A stretch of DNA of 64,000 bases from Bacteroidota bacterium (GCA_024280295.1 JAJRQK010000006.1:1-64000); one strand, 5' to 3'; shown: positions 1-9,574, numbered from the stretch's first letter. Numbers and translations: made by a program. The notes: generated by a model from the sequence alone, not told the origin.

Positions 1-1719
1 CGATTCACCAATACTATCATGAACTTTCATGTTCCAGTAATCTTCTCCTGAAGAATACATTTCTTGAACTTCCGGCATCATGTCGTAACCATACTGAACC
101 CATAATTTTTGGATAAAGCTGTAAGCTACTTTTGAGTCTTTCCCTCCACGTGAAGCTTCTTCAGCCCAGACCAACATAGATTCAAGCGCTGAAGTAGTGT
201 TTCCTAGCGGACGTATAGTAGGCTGTGCAATTGAATAATGGCTTGCTGTTGGCTGAAAATCCATCCAAGATTCAAGTGCATGATGATCAGGCATTATCAC
301 ATCGCACAAAACAGCCGTTTCATCAGCATGAGATGACAATGAAATTTTATGTTTAATTTTCGAAAGTTTCTTTCCGAATTCTGCTCCATTTGGCAATGTA
401 TAAACTGGGTTCGTCCCCAAAAACATCACTGCATCAGGACCTTTACCTTTCATTACACTCGAAACGAACTTATCCATCTTCGCATCTTGCGATTTGAATA
501 AATTAATTGGATTGTTCACATTGATTGTAGTTGTGTAAGCACCCAACATACTATTAATCTTGTTTGTCAAGATTTGCAATGCTGTGTTATTAGATCCGCA
601 AACAACTAGTGAAGCTTTCCTCGATTTTTTCAATGAAGCGATTGCCAATTTGACAAATCCTTTCGTTTTTTCATTTGATAAAGCAGTAGAAACATCGGTT
701 GACCCTCCTAATCCTTTCAAAATAGAAGCAAGAACTGCCGCTTGTTCTGATGGTTTAATCATTCCACGCGTATCAGCGTTAGAACCAGTCACCGATAGAA
801 CAGTTTCAAATTGGAAGTGTTTTGACATCCAATCAGCGTCAGGGTTTCTTCCTTCAGCATATTGAGCGCTAAATTGAGTTGGAAGCAGCCATGAATTCAA
901 GAAATCAGCTCCAACAGAAACAATTGTCTTCGCTTTAGAGAAGTCATAATCAGGAATAATTCCATTAGAATCATCTTCACGAGTTGTTAATCCAAATGAC
1001 TCTTTGTTAGCGGCACGCATACCAGCGTAAGAAACAGCATCATATTGAATGTGTTCAAAACCATCGTTTGCGACAATTCCTGTTTCCTCATTTCTTGTAC
1101 CTCCATTTGCTAGAGAAAACATTGCAATCGCCTCATTCATAGATGGACTAATGATTGTATTTGACACGAGTGTAATCTTCTTAGAAGACTTCAATGCCTT
1201 TTTGATCATCTTATCCGTTTCTGTGAACTTGATTCCGTTCCATCCATTCTTACTTTTTCCTTGTGGACGAGTAAGTCGAGAACTATCATATAACCCTAGA
1301 ACTGAAGCAATTATCTGTGCATTTGTAGCACCTCTGGATATCCCGTGATCGCGATTTCCTTTAATATATATTGGTCTGCCTTCACGTGTTTTCACTAGAA
1401 TACTAGCGTAAGAGTTACCATCGTAGTAAGTAGAAGCGTACCAAGTAGGCATACCAGGCGTTACATTCTCAGGTTTATTCACATAAGGAATCGCCTTAGT
1501 GACAGGAGCTTCACAAGCCGCAAGAGTTGCCGCTGCAACACTAAAGCCTAAAAATTTAAGAAAATCGCGTCGTCCCGTAGAAGATTCTTTCAAGTTGTCA
1601 TCTCCCAAAAACTCCTCAACAGAAGTTTGAGATGGAAACTCTTGATCTCCAGACTCGATAAACTTTGGAGATTCCGTTAGCTCATCTATTCCTTTCCAAT
1701 ATTTTCTATTCATTGCCAT
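1..1719 (-). CDS. actB: Alternative complex III iron-sulfur/molybdopterin-like subunit ActB, 5' part (runs off the left edge)
   Basis: An open frame of 573 codons starts at the ATG at 1719 and reaches the window edge without a stop, so the C-terminal part is missing. The N-terminus carries a twin-arginine motif (RR at residues 50-51, followed by DFLKFLGF) and a lipobox-like LAAC ending at Cys69, so it looks Tat-exported and possibly lipid-anchored. The visible part resembles the molybdopterin-oxidoreductase-like half of ActB, which in this family carries no molybdopterin; the Fe-S part would lie outside the window. ActB works with ActA and membrane subunits as a quinol:electron-acceptor oxidoreductase that replaces cytochrome bc1. 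It follows actA by 28 nt in the same direction, matching the known actAB order. A second in-frame ATG lies at 1713. Family assignment rests on the export signal, overall sequence style and context. Confidence 0.85.
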   Translation of the reverse strand, partial: MAMNRKYWKGIDELTESPKFIESGDQEFPSQTSVEEFLGDDNLKESSTGRRDFLKFLGFSVAAATLAACEAPVTKAIPYVNKPENVTPGMPTWYASTYYDGNSYASILVKTREGRPIYIKGNRDHGISRGATNAQIIASVLGLYDSSRLTRPQGKSKNGWNGIKFTETDKMIKKALKSSKKITLVSNTIISPSMNEAIAMFSLANGGTRNEETGIVANDGFEHIQYDAVSYAGMRAANKESFGLTTREDDSNGIIPDYDFSKAKTIVSVGADFLNSWLLPTQFSAQYAEGRNPDADWMSKHFQFETVLSVTGSNADTRGMIKPSEQAAVLASILKGLGGSTDVSTALSNEKTKGFVKLAIASLKKSRKASLVVCGSNNTALQILTNKINSMLGAYTTTINVNNPINLFKSQDAKMDKFVSSVMKGKGPDAVMFLGTNPVYTLPNGAEFGKKLSKIKHKISLSSHADETAVLCDVIMPDHHALESWMDFQPTASHYSIAQPTIRPLGNTTSALESMLVWAEEASRGGKDSKVAYSFIQKLWVQYGYDMMPEVQEMYSSGEDYWNMKVHDSIGES

Positions 1720-1747
1720 ATCTATGAGTCGAATTCGTCAATCGTTA

Positions 1748-3100
1748 TTAATAGTGACACTTTGCGCATTCCCATCCACCAAGTTCCTTAACTGTCACCT
1801 TACCATCTTCCAGGTATTCGCTATATAGTTTCTTGTCACCATACAATAATCTACGGTGAATTTCTTTGTAATAATCTCCGCCGGCATTATCAATAGATCC
1901 ATCAGAAATTGCTTTCTCTGCGTGACATTCAATACACCAACCCATTGTTAAAGTAGGCCGAGTCAACTGAACATTTCCTTCAATCTTATTCAATTCAACC
2001 ACTGGTTGAACCATTGCTGTAGATTGTTGCTTAGTCATATCTCCGTGACATTGTTTACAATCAACGCCACCAACCTCGACATGCTGAGAGTGATTGAAAT
2101 AAACATGATCTGGAAGGACATGCACTTTATTCCAAACAATTGGGGTTGTTTTACCCGTGTATTGTTGAGCATTTACATCCCAACCTGCTGCTGCATATAT
2201 TTTTGCGATTTTCTCTTTTTGAGAGTCATCATTACCAGTAACCTGTTTATGACAGTTCATACAAACATTAACAGTTGGTAATCCTGCGGTACGCGATTCA
2301 GTTACCGAATTATGACAATATTTACAATCAATACCATTAATTCCAGCGTGTGTTGTATGCGGGAAATCAATAGGTTGAGAAGGCTGATATCCTTCAACAA
2401 TACCGATTGAATACATACTTTGGAAAAGAAGGACAATCAATGTGATGAAAACCACTACCGACCCAATTAACACATAACGCAAATTACCCCATGCCCATGA
2501 TTTAAACTCTTCACCATAGCTCAGATTATCAGAACTAGCTTCACCAGATGCAGTCTTCAATTGTCGACGCACTCCACTTACAGCGAGAATAATCACAACG
2601 AATAACCCACCAAGAATCAACCAGATCCATGAGAAACCACCTTCTTCTTCTCCATCAACTGGAGTATCAGGACCACCTTTTGTAGATCCTCCTTTTTCTT
2701 CTTGAGCATCAACCCAATCAAAAATTGCATCAATTTGCGGCTTTGACAGATCTGGAAACTTATCCATTGCAGTCGGCTTCTTTTTAGAAACTGACGCAGC
2801 ATACGGATCATTAGCAACCGCAGTTTGCCAGTTATTCACCCACTGGTAAATAGACTCCGCGCCAGCTCCTCCATCAGACCAAGCCGTTCGAACATCGAAA
2901 AGCTTAGGACCAGTCCCATCCTTGAAAGGTTGGTGACAGGTAGCACACTTTGATTTGAATAGACCGCTTCCATCAATTGAAGCCGCAGCTTCAGTGTTTT
3001 GGGCGTTTACTGAAAATGCCCCTAACGTTAGCATTGCTGCAAAAGCCCCGAGACACCATTTATTAAAATTCTTAAACATCTGACTACTAGATATTTTCAT
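1748..3100 (-). CDS. actA: Alternative complex III cytochrome c subunit ActA with an N-terminal monoheme domain
   Basis: A 450-residue protein when started at the ATG at 3100. A longer frame reaches 3196 but would begin upstream of the TAATTTTG promoter element, so the shorter start is preferred; it gives a clean signal peptide (about residues 8-34). Six CxxCH haem motifs are visible: one at 52-56 in a cytochrome-c-like domain, then, after two transmembrane helices (about 157-177 and 209-228), five at 259, 280, 348, 389 and 445. The last motif ends one residue before the C-terminus. The five-haem part is the ActA module, which passes electrons from quinol to a periplasmic acceptor. The extra N-terminal monoheme domain is like the separate ActE subunit of other species; such fusions appear usual in Flavobacteriia (recalled, not checked). 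It is followed by actB. Confidence 0.9.
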   Translation of the reverse strand: MKISSSQMFKNFNKWCLGAFAAMLTLGAFSVNAQNTEAAASIDGSGLFKSKCATCHQPFKDGTGPKLFDVRTAWSDGGAGAESIYQWVNNWQTAVANDPYAASVSKKKPTAMDKFPDLSKPQIDAIFDWVDAQEEKGGSTKGGPDTPVDGEEEGGFSWIWLILGGLFVVIILAVSGVRRQLKTASGEASSDNLSYGEEFKSWAWGNLRYVLIGSVVVFITLIVLLFQSMYSIGIVEGYQPSQPIDFPHTTHAGINGIDCKYCHNSVTESRTAGLPTVNVCMNCHKQVTGNDDSQKEKIAKIYAAAGWDVNAQQYTGKTTPIVWNKVHVLPDHVYFNHSQHVEVGGVDCKQCHGDMTKQQSTAMVQPVVELNKIEGNVQLTRPTLTMGWCIECHAEKAISDGSIDNAGGDYYKEIHRRLLYGDKKLYSEYLEDGKVTVKELGGWECAKCHY

Positions 3101-3147
3101 GTAAAAAACTGTTCGTCCTATATCAAAAACACACTTTTTGACGGTAG

Positions 3148-3155
3148 CAAAATTA
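3148..3155 (-). promoter_or_regulatory. TAnnTTTG -7 element upstream of actA
   Basis: The minus strand reads TAATTTTG, a full match to the Bacteroidota -7 consensus. It lies about 48 nt before the chosen actA start. No TTG was seen at the expected spacing upstream. The element supports rejecting the longer start at 3196, which would lie outside the transcript. Confidence 0.5.
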
Positions 3156-3382
3156 GTAGAAATGACAGATTTATGACAGTATTGTGACAATTTCACTGAT
3201 CTGAGATTTAATTTAAAATCATTCTAAATAACAAAATTTAACAAATCTGCTTGAGGTCAAAAAAACACACGCCCGTAAATGCTTCATCCGCTGATTCTTT
3301 CGACTTCGGCACGGTGATTGATCGAACATTTTTGTAATTTCGTTGTACAAAGTAAGTAGGCAAATATAATATCCCCATAATT

Positions 3383-3796
3383 ATGAAACCAATTATCATT
3401 CTTTTCATCTTCTTCTCTTCCTCCATTCTTTTTGGACAAGCGGGTGATGTCAAAATAATTAAGGATCGCCGGATTAACAACTTAGTTGGCCGTCAAGGAG
3501 CTATAGTTCCACCAGCAATCAATCCAGAAATTGATGGTTATCGAATTCAGCTATTTTTTGACACCGATCGAACTTCAATGAATGATGCTAGAGCCACTTT
3601 TTTCGCGAAGTACCCAAGAATTGATACATACACAACCTATAAAGCACCGAATTTCTTTTTACGAGCTGGTGATTTCAGGACTAGGTTAGAAGCAGAAAAA
3701 ATCAAATCAGAAATAAATAATCTTTTCCCTACAAGTTTTATTGTCAAGGAAAAGGTTAACCTTCCTCGCTTAGAGAAAGAAAAAAAGGGTTCATAG
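3383..3796 (+). CDS. Secreted SPOR-domain protein
   Basis: 137 residues with a short N-terminal signal peptide (about residues 1-18, ending FGQ). The remainder matches the SPOR fold pattern: a stretch beginning GYRIQLFF, a middle helix, then FFLRAGDFRTRLEAEKIKSE, which has the usual 'VxxGxFxxxxxAxxxxxxL' cadence. SPOR domains bind peptidoglycan stripped of side chains, so a periplasmic cell-wall role is likely. No transmembrane anchor other than the signal is visible, and the protein is essentially only the SPOR domain. It precedes rnpA by 10 nt and the S41 protease on the same strand, probably as one transcript. Confidence 0.8.
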   Translation: MKPIIILFIFFSSSILFGQAGDVKIIKDRRINNLVGRQGAIVPPAINPEIDGYRIQLFFDTDRTSMNDARATFFAKYPRIDTYTTYKAPNFFLRAGDFRTRLEAEKIKSEINNLFPTSFIVKEKVNLPRLEKEKKGS

Positions 3797-3806
3797 TCGC
3801 CAATCA

Positions 3807-4196
3807 ATGAAGAGTGATTTAGGAAAAAAGTACAAACTATGCAGTCATGTGATTATTGAGGATGTCTACTCAACAGGCGAACTGATTAAATCATATCCTT
3901 TCGTTGCGCGCATGAAGCTGACGACGTTACCTAGAGAAGCTCCTTTCCAAATCGTGTTTTCAGCACCCAAAAGGACATTTAGAAAAGCATATCAGCGAAA
4001 TAGGATAAAACGTTTATGTAAAGAAGCCTTTCGGTTGAATAAAAATGAATTAGAATCCGTTCTATTGAAGTCAAACAAACAATTAGCTTTGTTTTTAGTA
4101 TTTACTTCAAGAGATGACATTTCATTACAAGTGCTTGAAAAACGAATTCTAAAACTGATCAATAAAATAATTACACAACTAGAAAGCTATGATTAA
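3807..4196 (+). CDS. rnpA: Ribonuclease P protein component
   Basis: 129 residues. The diagnostic RNR-type motif is present as RNRIKRLCKEAFR around residues 64-76, preceded by FSAPKRTFRKA, and the length fits RnpA. RnpA is the basic protein partner of RNase P RNA and helps remove 5' leaders from pre-tRNAs. The usual rpmH neighbour is not present. It lies between a SPOR protein (10 nt gap) and a C-terminal processing protease whose start overlaps its end by 8 nt, so expression is probably coupled. Confidence 0.93.
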   Translation: MKSDLGKKYKLCSHVIIEDVYSTGELIKSYPFVARMKLTTLPREAPFQIVFSAPKRTFRKAYQRNRIKRLCKEAFRLNKNELESVLLKSNKQLALFLVFTSRDDISLQVLEKRILKLINKIITQLESYD

Positions 4197-5838
4197 ATCG
4201 ACTAGAGCCTTTATTATTGGAAGCTTAATCGCTGTATCAATTTCATTTCCCACAATTTCATTTGGACAATCTAATGGTTTCGAAGTAATCAAGAGTCTTG
4301 AACTTATGGATCAAATCTATGAAAACCTCGATAAGTACTACGTTGATGACATTCAAGCTGGCAATCTTTCCAAAACTGCTATTGACGCAATGCTAAAGGA
4401 ACTTGACCCCTATACCGTTTACTATCACGAATCAAATATTGAGGATTATCGCCTGTTAACAACAGGTCAATATGGCGGCATCGGTGCTTTGATCCGAAAA
4501 AATGGTAATTTTGTTTATGTTTCTGAGCCCTACGAAGGAAATCCTGCATCTTTAAGCGGGTTGAAAGCAGGCGACAAAATTTTAGAAATAGATGGTAAGA
4601 GTATGCAAGGATTAAGTTCTTCTGAAGTATCAACCGCGTTAAAAGGTCCAAAAGGAACAGATGTTGAAGTAAAAATTGAGCGACAAAACGATCAAATTGA
4701 AGTAATAAAGATCAACCGCGATGAAATTAAGTTGCCTGATGTTCCTTATTCTGGGATGCTTAATAATAATGTTGGGTATATTAAATTAAACAGTTTCACT
4801 CGTTCAGCTTCACCAGATGTTAAAAAGGCCTTTACCGAATTAAAAGAGAAAGGTATGACTTCTTTGGTTCTAGATTTACGTGGCAATGGAGGTGGACTAC
4901 TTATTGAAGCTGTTCGAATAGTGAATATGTTTATTCCGAAAAATCAAGTAATTGTAAATACTATTGGTCGTGTAACCGATGAAAACCGTGTTTATAAAAC
5001 AATGCAAGAACCTATGGATCTAACAATTCCGTTAGTCGTTTTGATGAATGAAGGGTCTGCTTCTGCCAGTGAGATTGTTGCAGGGAGTCTTCAAGATTTA
5101 GATAGAGCCGTAATCGTTGGTACGACATCATACGGAAAGGGACTCGTACAGCGAACTTATGATTTAGATTATGGATCGAAAGTAAAACTAACAATTGCGA
5201 AGTACTACACCCCTTCAGGAAGGTGCGTTCAGAGGTTGGAATATTACGACAGGGAAAATGGCGACAAACCAAAAGAAATTGCAGATTCATTGCTAAAAAT
5301 ATTTAAAACTACGAATGGGCGAGATGTTATTGATGGAAGAGGTGTCGAGCCCGATATCGAAATTGAACTCGACGATCTAAGTCGATTAACCGCCAACATA
5401 CTTAGAAACAATTTCATTTTTAATTATGCAACAAATTACTATTATGACCATGAGACGATTAAGCCTGCTTCGGAATTCTCTCTGGATAATTCGGAATATG
5501 GAAAGTTCAAGGGCTATGTTTTGGAGCAAGAATTTACTTACTCAACTGCATCAGAGGAGATGTTGAAGAAAATGAAAAAAACAGCTGAAAATGAAGGCTT
5601 CTATGAAGATGCATCAGCTGAATACGATGCTCTCCTTGCAAAGGTTGTTCCATCAAAAGAAAGAGATTTAGAGAAATTCAAAACTCAAATTGTTGATCTG
5701 CTTGAAAACGAGATCGTTTCGCGTTACTATTTTCAGAGAGGACGTGCTGAACAACGATTTAAAGACGATAATTTCATCAACGAGTCAATCGAAGTATTAA
5801 ATAATTCTGAAAAGTATAATACTATTCTTGGTAATTAG
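4189..5838 (+). CDS. S41-family C-terminal processing protease (CtpA/Prc-like)
   Basis: 549 residues. An N-terminal signal peptide ends near residue 26 (SFGQ). A PDZ domain covers about 90-165, with GIGALI at the start and LSGLKAGDKILEIDG in the middle. The peptidase core follows. By alignment with E. coli Prc (Ser430, Lys455), the catalytic serine is Ser292 in GSASASE and the general base is Lys317 in SYGKG, with Asp303 also in place. A long C-terminal region beyond residue 400 is typical of Bacteroidota members. It probably trims or degrades periplasmic proteins. The 8-nt overlap with rnpA suggests translational coupling. Confidence 0.92.
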   Translation: MIKSTRAFIIGSLIAVSISFPTISFGQSNGFEVIKSLELMDQIYENLDKYYVDDIQAGNLSKTAIDAMLKELDPYTVYYHESNIEDYRLLTTGQYGGIGALIRKNGNFVYVSEPYEGNPASLSGLKAGDKILEIDGKSMQGLSSSEVSTALKGPKGTDVEVKIERQNDQIEVIKINRDEIKLPDVPYSGMLNNNVGYIKLNSFTRSASPDVKKAFTELKEKGMTSLVLDLRGNGGGLLIEAVRIVNMFIPKNQVIVNTIGRVTDENRVYKTMQEPMDLTIPLVVLMNEGSASASEIVAGSLQDLDRAVIVGTTSYGKGLVQRTYDLDYGSKVKLTIAKYYTPSGRCVQRLEYYDRENGDKPKEIADSLLKIFKTTNGRDVIDGRGVEPDIEIELDDLSRLTANILRNNFIFNYATNYYYDHETIKPASEFSLDNSEYGKFKGYVLEQEFTYSTASEEMLKKMKKTAENEGFYEDASAEYDALLAKVVPSKERDLEKFKTQIVDLLENEIVSRYYFQRGRAEQRFKDDNFINESIEVLNNSEKYNTILGN

Positions 5839-5894
5839 TCGTTTGCAGACTAACTACAGGTGATTACCAAAAACGCGCCAACAAGCTACGACTT

Positions 5895-7448
5895 ATGATG
5901 AACCGAATATTCGGTCAACACACCCATACGTATCTCCAAATACTTGGACTATCAGGAATAACATTTGCGCTTCCCTGGAGCAAGGCACTCATGTCCATAA
6001 GCATGATGTTCATTGTTCTCAATTTATTATTAGAGGCAGATTTCAAGTCGTATTGGAATAATTTTAAATCGAATAAAATTTACTGGTTAGTTGTTGCCCT
6101 TTTTGTACTTCATCTACTTGGGATTCTGTGGTCAGAAAACACTGATGAGGCCCTTCACTCATTCAAGCAAAAACTTCCACTGATTACTATACCAACAATT
6201 TTAGTAGCAAAACCATTGAAAAAGGCTTGGCAGATCGATTTAGTTCTTCTCGCATTTATGATTATGTTGGTGATTATTTCCATTCTCAATTTTGGCTACT
6301 ATCAACAGTGGTTTGGACCAAAATCATACAATGATATTCGCGGAATGTCAATTTTTGGATCTCACATTCGTTTTGGGCTGCTTATTTCTATGGGAGGTGC
6401 CATTTGTCTTTACTGCTTAAGGCGTCATAGAAAAGCGATTATTCCTTGTTTGGCTCTCCTTATATGGTTTAGTTTTTACACTATCTACAGCCAAGTTATA
6501 TCTGGAGTTATCACATTTGGTGCTGTGGTAGGAGCATATCTGATTTATCAACTTTGGGAATACCGCAAAATTTTTGCAAAACTGTTCATTGTAAGCAGTG
6601 GTATATTTATAATTATCACACTCGTTTGGTTATTAACTCCTCTTACTTTTGATGCGTCTAACTATCAAAACTTACCAGAGTTTACTGCAGAGGGGAACAG
6701 ATATGAGCATGGAGTCGGTTACATCTCTTCTGAAACAGGCGAACCCGTCTTAACATACCTTTGTGAAGAAGAGTTGGAGCGAGAATGGGAAAAACGATCA
6801 AAAACAGACTATCTAGGAACTACCGTTAGTGGAAACCCAATCAGTCATACCCTAATTCGTTTCCTTGCTTCTAAGAGGTTACACCGAGATGCCGTTGGAA
6901 TGGAATCACTCACAGATCAAGACATCAAAGATATTGAGCAGGGGTTCACGAGTGTAAATCATAGTGGATTAATGGCTCGCATGCATAGTATCCGCTTTGA
7001 ATTGAATAACGCTGATAATCCAAATGGTCATTCACTTCTTCAGCGAATAGAATATTGGAAAGCAGGATCTCATATTGCTAAAAAGAACTGGTTAATTGGT
7101 GTTGGAACTGGAGATGCACAATTGGCTTTCGACTCATATTATGATAAGCATAACTCTTGCCTAGAACAGAAACATAGAAAAAGAGCCCATAATCAATTCC
7201 TTACTTTTCTACTAACATTTGGTGTTTTTGGACTAATTATCTTCTTGCTCTTACTGTATTCATTTTTCCGATTCAACCTCAAACATAAGCAGCTTTTGGG
7301 GGTTCTGTTTTTTCTTATTGCCACACTTTCTTTTTTCATAGAAGATACCCTTGATACCCAGACTGGTGTGACATTCTTTTCCCTCTTTTTAGGTGTTTTT
7401 CTTACGGCACAAATAAAATTAGAAGATAAATTGAAATCAAGCGAGTAA
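5895..7448 (+). CDS. O-antigen ligase/polymerase-like (Wzy/WaaL-type) integral membrane protein
   Basis: 517 residues with about ten hydrophobic helices and one large soluble loop (about residues 250-385) near the C-terminal third. After the loop come IGVGTGD and a following H-N-Q-F-L-T segment, features typical of the O-antigen ligase superfamily. Such proteins transfer or polymerise lipid-linked glycans on the periplasmic side. A WaaL role cannot be told from a Wzy or unrelated role by sequence alone. It starts with two consecutive ATG codons after a 56-nt gap from the protease. The promoter of the next gene lies inside its 3' end. Confidence 0.75.
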   Translation: MMNRIFGQHTHTYLQILGLSGITFALPWSKALMSISMMFIVLNLLLEADFKSYWNNFKSNKIYWLVVALFVLHLLGILWSENTDEALHSFKQKLPLITIPTILVAKPLKKAWQIDLVLLAFMIMLVIISILNFGYYQQWFGPKSYNDIRGMSIFGSHIRFGLLISMGGAICLYCLRRHRKAIIPCLALLIWFSFYTIYSQVISGVITFGAVVGAYLIYQLWEYRKIFAKLFIVSSGIFIIITLVWLLTPLTFDASNYQNLPEFTAEGNRYEHGVGYISSETGEPVLTYLCEEELEREWEKRSKTDYLGTTVSGNPISHTLIRFLASKRLHRDAVGMESLTDQDIKDIEQGFTSVNHSGLMARMHSIRFELNNADNPNGHSLLQRIEYWKAGSHIAKKNWLIGVGTGDAQLAFDSYYDKHNSCLEQKHRKRAHNQFLTFLLTFGVFGLIIFLLLLYSFFRFNLKHKQLLGVLFFLIATLSFFIEDTLDTQTGVTFFSLFLGVFLTAQIKLEDKLKSSE

Positions 7449-7460
7449 TCCTTATCTTTG
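7431..7460 (+). promoter_or_regulatory. Bacteroidota-type promoter TTG-N19-TATCTTTG
   Basis: TTG at 7431-7433 and TATCTTTG at 7453-7460 are separated by 19 nt, an exact match to the Bacteroidota -33/-7 arrangement. It overlaps the stop region of the O-antigen-ligase-like gene and would start transcription about 20 nt before the ATG at 7486. Confidence 0.75.
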
Positions 7461-7485
7461 AATTAAACATCTTGGAAAGATTTTC

Positions 7486-7779
7486 ATGCCAACTGAAATT
7501 AAATGCCCAAAATGTGAGATTTGGAATAAAGATTCAGATTATTGCTCAAATTGTAAGCACCCCCTATCACCAGAAATTATTGAAAATAATAGAGAATTAG
7601 AAAGAGAAGCTCGTCGAACTTCAATTCTACCATCCCGCACTGAGATTTTCCTTAAAAACAGGAAGGGGTCTCGGTACTTTTTACTCAGATTGATCTATCA
7701 AATACTCTATACTATCGCATTTATCTTTATTGCCATTGCTTCATTTTTCGCCTACCTAACTGCTACCCCAAATGGGTAG
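7486..7779 (+). CDS. Small zinc-ribbon membrane protein, function unknown
   Basis: 97 residues. The N-terminus holds a four-cysteine zinc-ribbon knuckle pair (CPKC at 7-10 and CSNC at 20-23). A charged linker and one strongly hydrophobic helix (about 68-92) follow at the C-terminus. The layout, a cytoplasmic ribbon tethered to the membrane, suggests a small binding or regulatory protein. It has its own promoter and overlaps the next small membrane protein by 8 nt, so the two probably act together. I do not recognise a named family. Confidence 0.7.
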   Translation: MPTEIKCPKCEIWNKDSDYCSNCKHPLSPEIIENNRELEREARRTSILPSRTEIFLKNRKGSRYFLLRLIYQILYTIAFIFIAIASFFAYLTATPNG

Positions 7780-8152
7780 ACGAAGACCAATAATAGCATT
7801 CTTCATCATTATGCTTGCTTACTTTGCGGTACGGTATTTTCGCAGCACTTATCCAGGGTTACCAAAGTTTGTTCACTTTTATTTGACAGACTTCTTATTT
7901 GTTCCTGCAATGGCTAGCGCGGGACTCATCTTTGTTCGACTACTAAAGAGAGATCATGCTCTGCTAATTTCGCCTGTTTTACTTCTATTTCAAACCGGAC
8001 TCATTTCATGCTATTTCGAATGGTATTTACCAAATTCCGTCCAAAATAATGTCAGGTACACTGGTGACCTAATAGATGTTTTAATTTACTTTCTAGGAGC
8101 AGTCTTCTATTATATCCTCCAACAATCAACCTTCAAGTCTTTGTCAAGATAG
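7772..8152 (+). CDS. Small integral membrane protein, function unknown
   Basis: 126 residues with about four hydrophobic helices (approximately 6-22, 38-58, 66-84 and 98-116). No catalytic motif is evident. The start overlaps the end of the zinc-ribbon membrane protein by 8 nt, which indicates translational coupling and a shared function. The promoter of mgtE lies just downstream, so it is not necessarily part of the mgtE transcript. I do not recognise a family. Confidence 0.65.
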   Translation: MGRRRPIIAFFIIMLAYFAVRYFRSTYPGLPKFVHFYLTDFLFVPAMASAGLIFVRLLKRDHALLISPVLLLFQTGLISCYFEWYLPNSVQNNVRYTGDLIDVLIYFLGAVFYYILQQSTFKSLSR

Positions 8153-8195
8153 ATCTAAATCATAGGGTCATTAACTAGTAGATAAATAATCTCAT

Positions 8196-8203
8196 TATCT
8201 TTG
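8196..8203 (+). promoter_or_regulatory. TATCTTTG -7 element of mgtE; decides the start codon
   Basis: TATCTTTG is a full TAnnTTTG match. A possible TTG start at 8201 lies inside this element and so cannot be in the mRNA. The first ATG after it is at 8222, leaving a leader of only about 12-15 nt. No clear -33 TTG was found. Confidence 0.6.
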
Positions 8204-8221
8204 CCACAAATTGGACAGGTC

Positions 8222-9574
8222 ATGCGGTTTGAACTTACCAAGGAATTTCTAGAGAAACTACAAGAGGCAATTGAGTCTCAAAACACTACGTGGATAAAAG
8301 ACAACATCCTAGATCTACATGATGCAGATATATCTGTCATTATTAATGCTCTCGGTCGAGATGAGGCAGAATACCTATACAATGAGTTAAATGATGACCT
8401 TCAAGGGGAGGTGCTTACTGATCTAGATGAAGAGGTTCGAGAGCGATTACTTAAATCCTATTCATCAAAGGAAATTGCCGAACAGATTGAAAATTTAGAT
8501 TCGGATGACGCCGTTGATGTTATCGGAGAGCTCGATCCAGAACAAATTGAAGAAGTAATTTCTCACATTTCAGATCGCGAGGCAGTAGAGGAAATTGTTG
8601 CCCTACTTCACTACGAAGAAGATACAGCAGGCGGTTTGATGCAGAAAGAGTTCATCAAAGCAAAGGTGGACTGGCCTGTCAACCGTTGTATTATTGAACT
8701 TAGAAAACAAGCAGAAAATGTTGAGAAAGTCTTTACAATTTATGTGGTAGATGACAACGATGTTTTAGTTGGGTTTCTTTCGCTGAAGCGACTACTTTTT
8801 GCTGATACTAAAACTAAGATTTCCGATTTATATCAAGATAAAAATATGATTTCCGTGAAAACTGGACTCGACAATGAAGAAGTTGCGAGAGTCATGGAAA
8901 AGTATGACCTAGTTGCAATTCCCGTAGTTGATTTACAAGGGAAATTAGTAGGTAGAATTACCATCGATGATGTTTTAGATGTGATCAAAGAAGAAGCCGA
9001 TAAGGATTTTCAATTGGCATCTGGACTTTCAGAAAAAGTAGAAGCAAGTTCAAGCGTTTGGAAAATTTCACGCGCTCGAATACCATGGCTAACTATTGGA
9101 ATGATTGGAGGAATCCTTGGAGCATGGGTTATTGTCGGATTTGAAGGCGGAATCAGTAAAGTACCTGCACTCGCTTTTTTCATACCATTAATCACTGCTA
9201 TGGGAGGAAACGTTGGAGTGCAATCTTCGGCTATTGTTGTACAAGCTCTCGCTAGAGGTGATGTACAATTGGGGTCTATTTGGAAGAAATTAGGAAAAGA
9301 AGCATTGGTCGCTTTAGTAAACGGAGTCCTTTTATCTACCATCGTTTATGCAATTACGCTCTTTTTTGGAAGTTCTACACTTGGACTTGTAGTAAGTGTT
9401 TCGCTTTTAACCGTTACTCTTTTTGCTGCCGTTTTTGGGACGTTAATCCCATTGGTTCTCGATCGTTACAAAATTGATCCAGCACTTGCTACAGGGCCAT
9501 TTATTACTACATTAAATGATGTCCTTGGCCTTTTCATCTACTTTACAATTGGCATGTTGTTTTTTGGTATTTAG
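8222..9574 (+). CDS. mgtE: Magnesium transporter MgtE
   Basis: 450 residues from the ATG at 8222; a TTG seven codons earlier is rejected because it falls in the promoter. The order is an acidic helical MgtE N-domain (about 5-125), two CBS domains (about 130-255), and five transmembrane helices (about 280-450) containing PLITAMGGNVGVQSS, the signature of the pore-forming helix. MgtE forms a homodimeric Mg2+ channel that the cytoplasmic domains close when Mg2+ is high. The stop TAG is followed with no spacer by the ATG of a dehydrogenase, so the two are co-transcribed. Confidence 0.95.
   Translation: MRFELTKEFLEKLQEAIESQNTTWIKDNILDLHDADISVIINALGRDEAEYLYNELNDDLQGEVLTDLDEEVRERLLKSYSSKEIAEQIENLDSDDAVDVIGELDPEQIEEVISHISDREAVEEIVALLHYEEDTAGGLMQKEFIKAKVDWPVNRCIIELRKQAENVEKVFTIYVVDDNDVLVGFLSLKRLLFADTKTKISDLYQDKNMISVKTGLDNEEVARVMEKYDLVAIPVVDLQGKLVGRITIDDVLDVIKEEADKDFQLASGLSEKVEASSSVWKISRARIPWLTIGMIGGILGAWVIVGFEGGISKVPALAFFIPLITAMGGNVGVQSSAIVVQALARGDVQLGSIWKKLGKEALVALVNGVLLSTIVYAITLFFGSSTLGLVVSVSLLTVTLFAAVFGTLIPLVLDRYKIDPALATGPFITTLNDVLGLFIYFTIGMLFFGI

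Noticed and set aside
3101-3196. 32-codon N-terminal extension of ActA
   Set aside because: It lies across the TAATTTTG promoter box and would hide the signal peptide.
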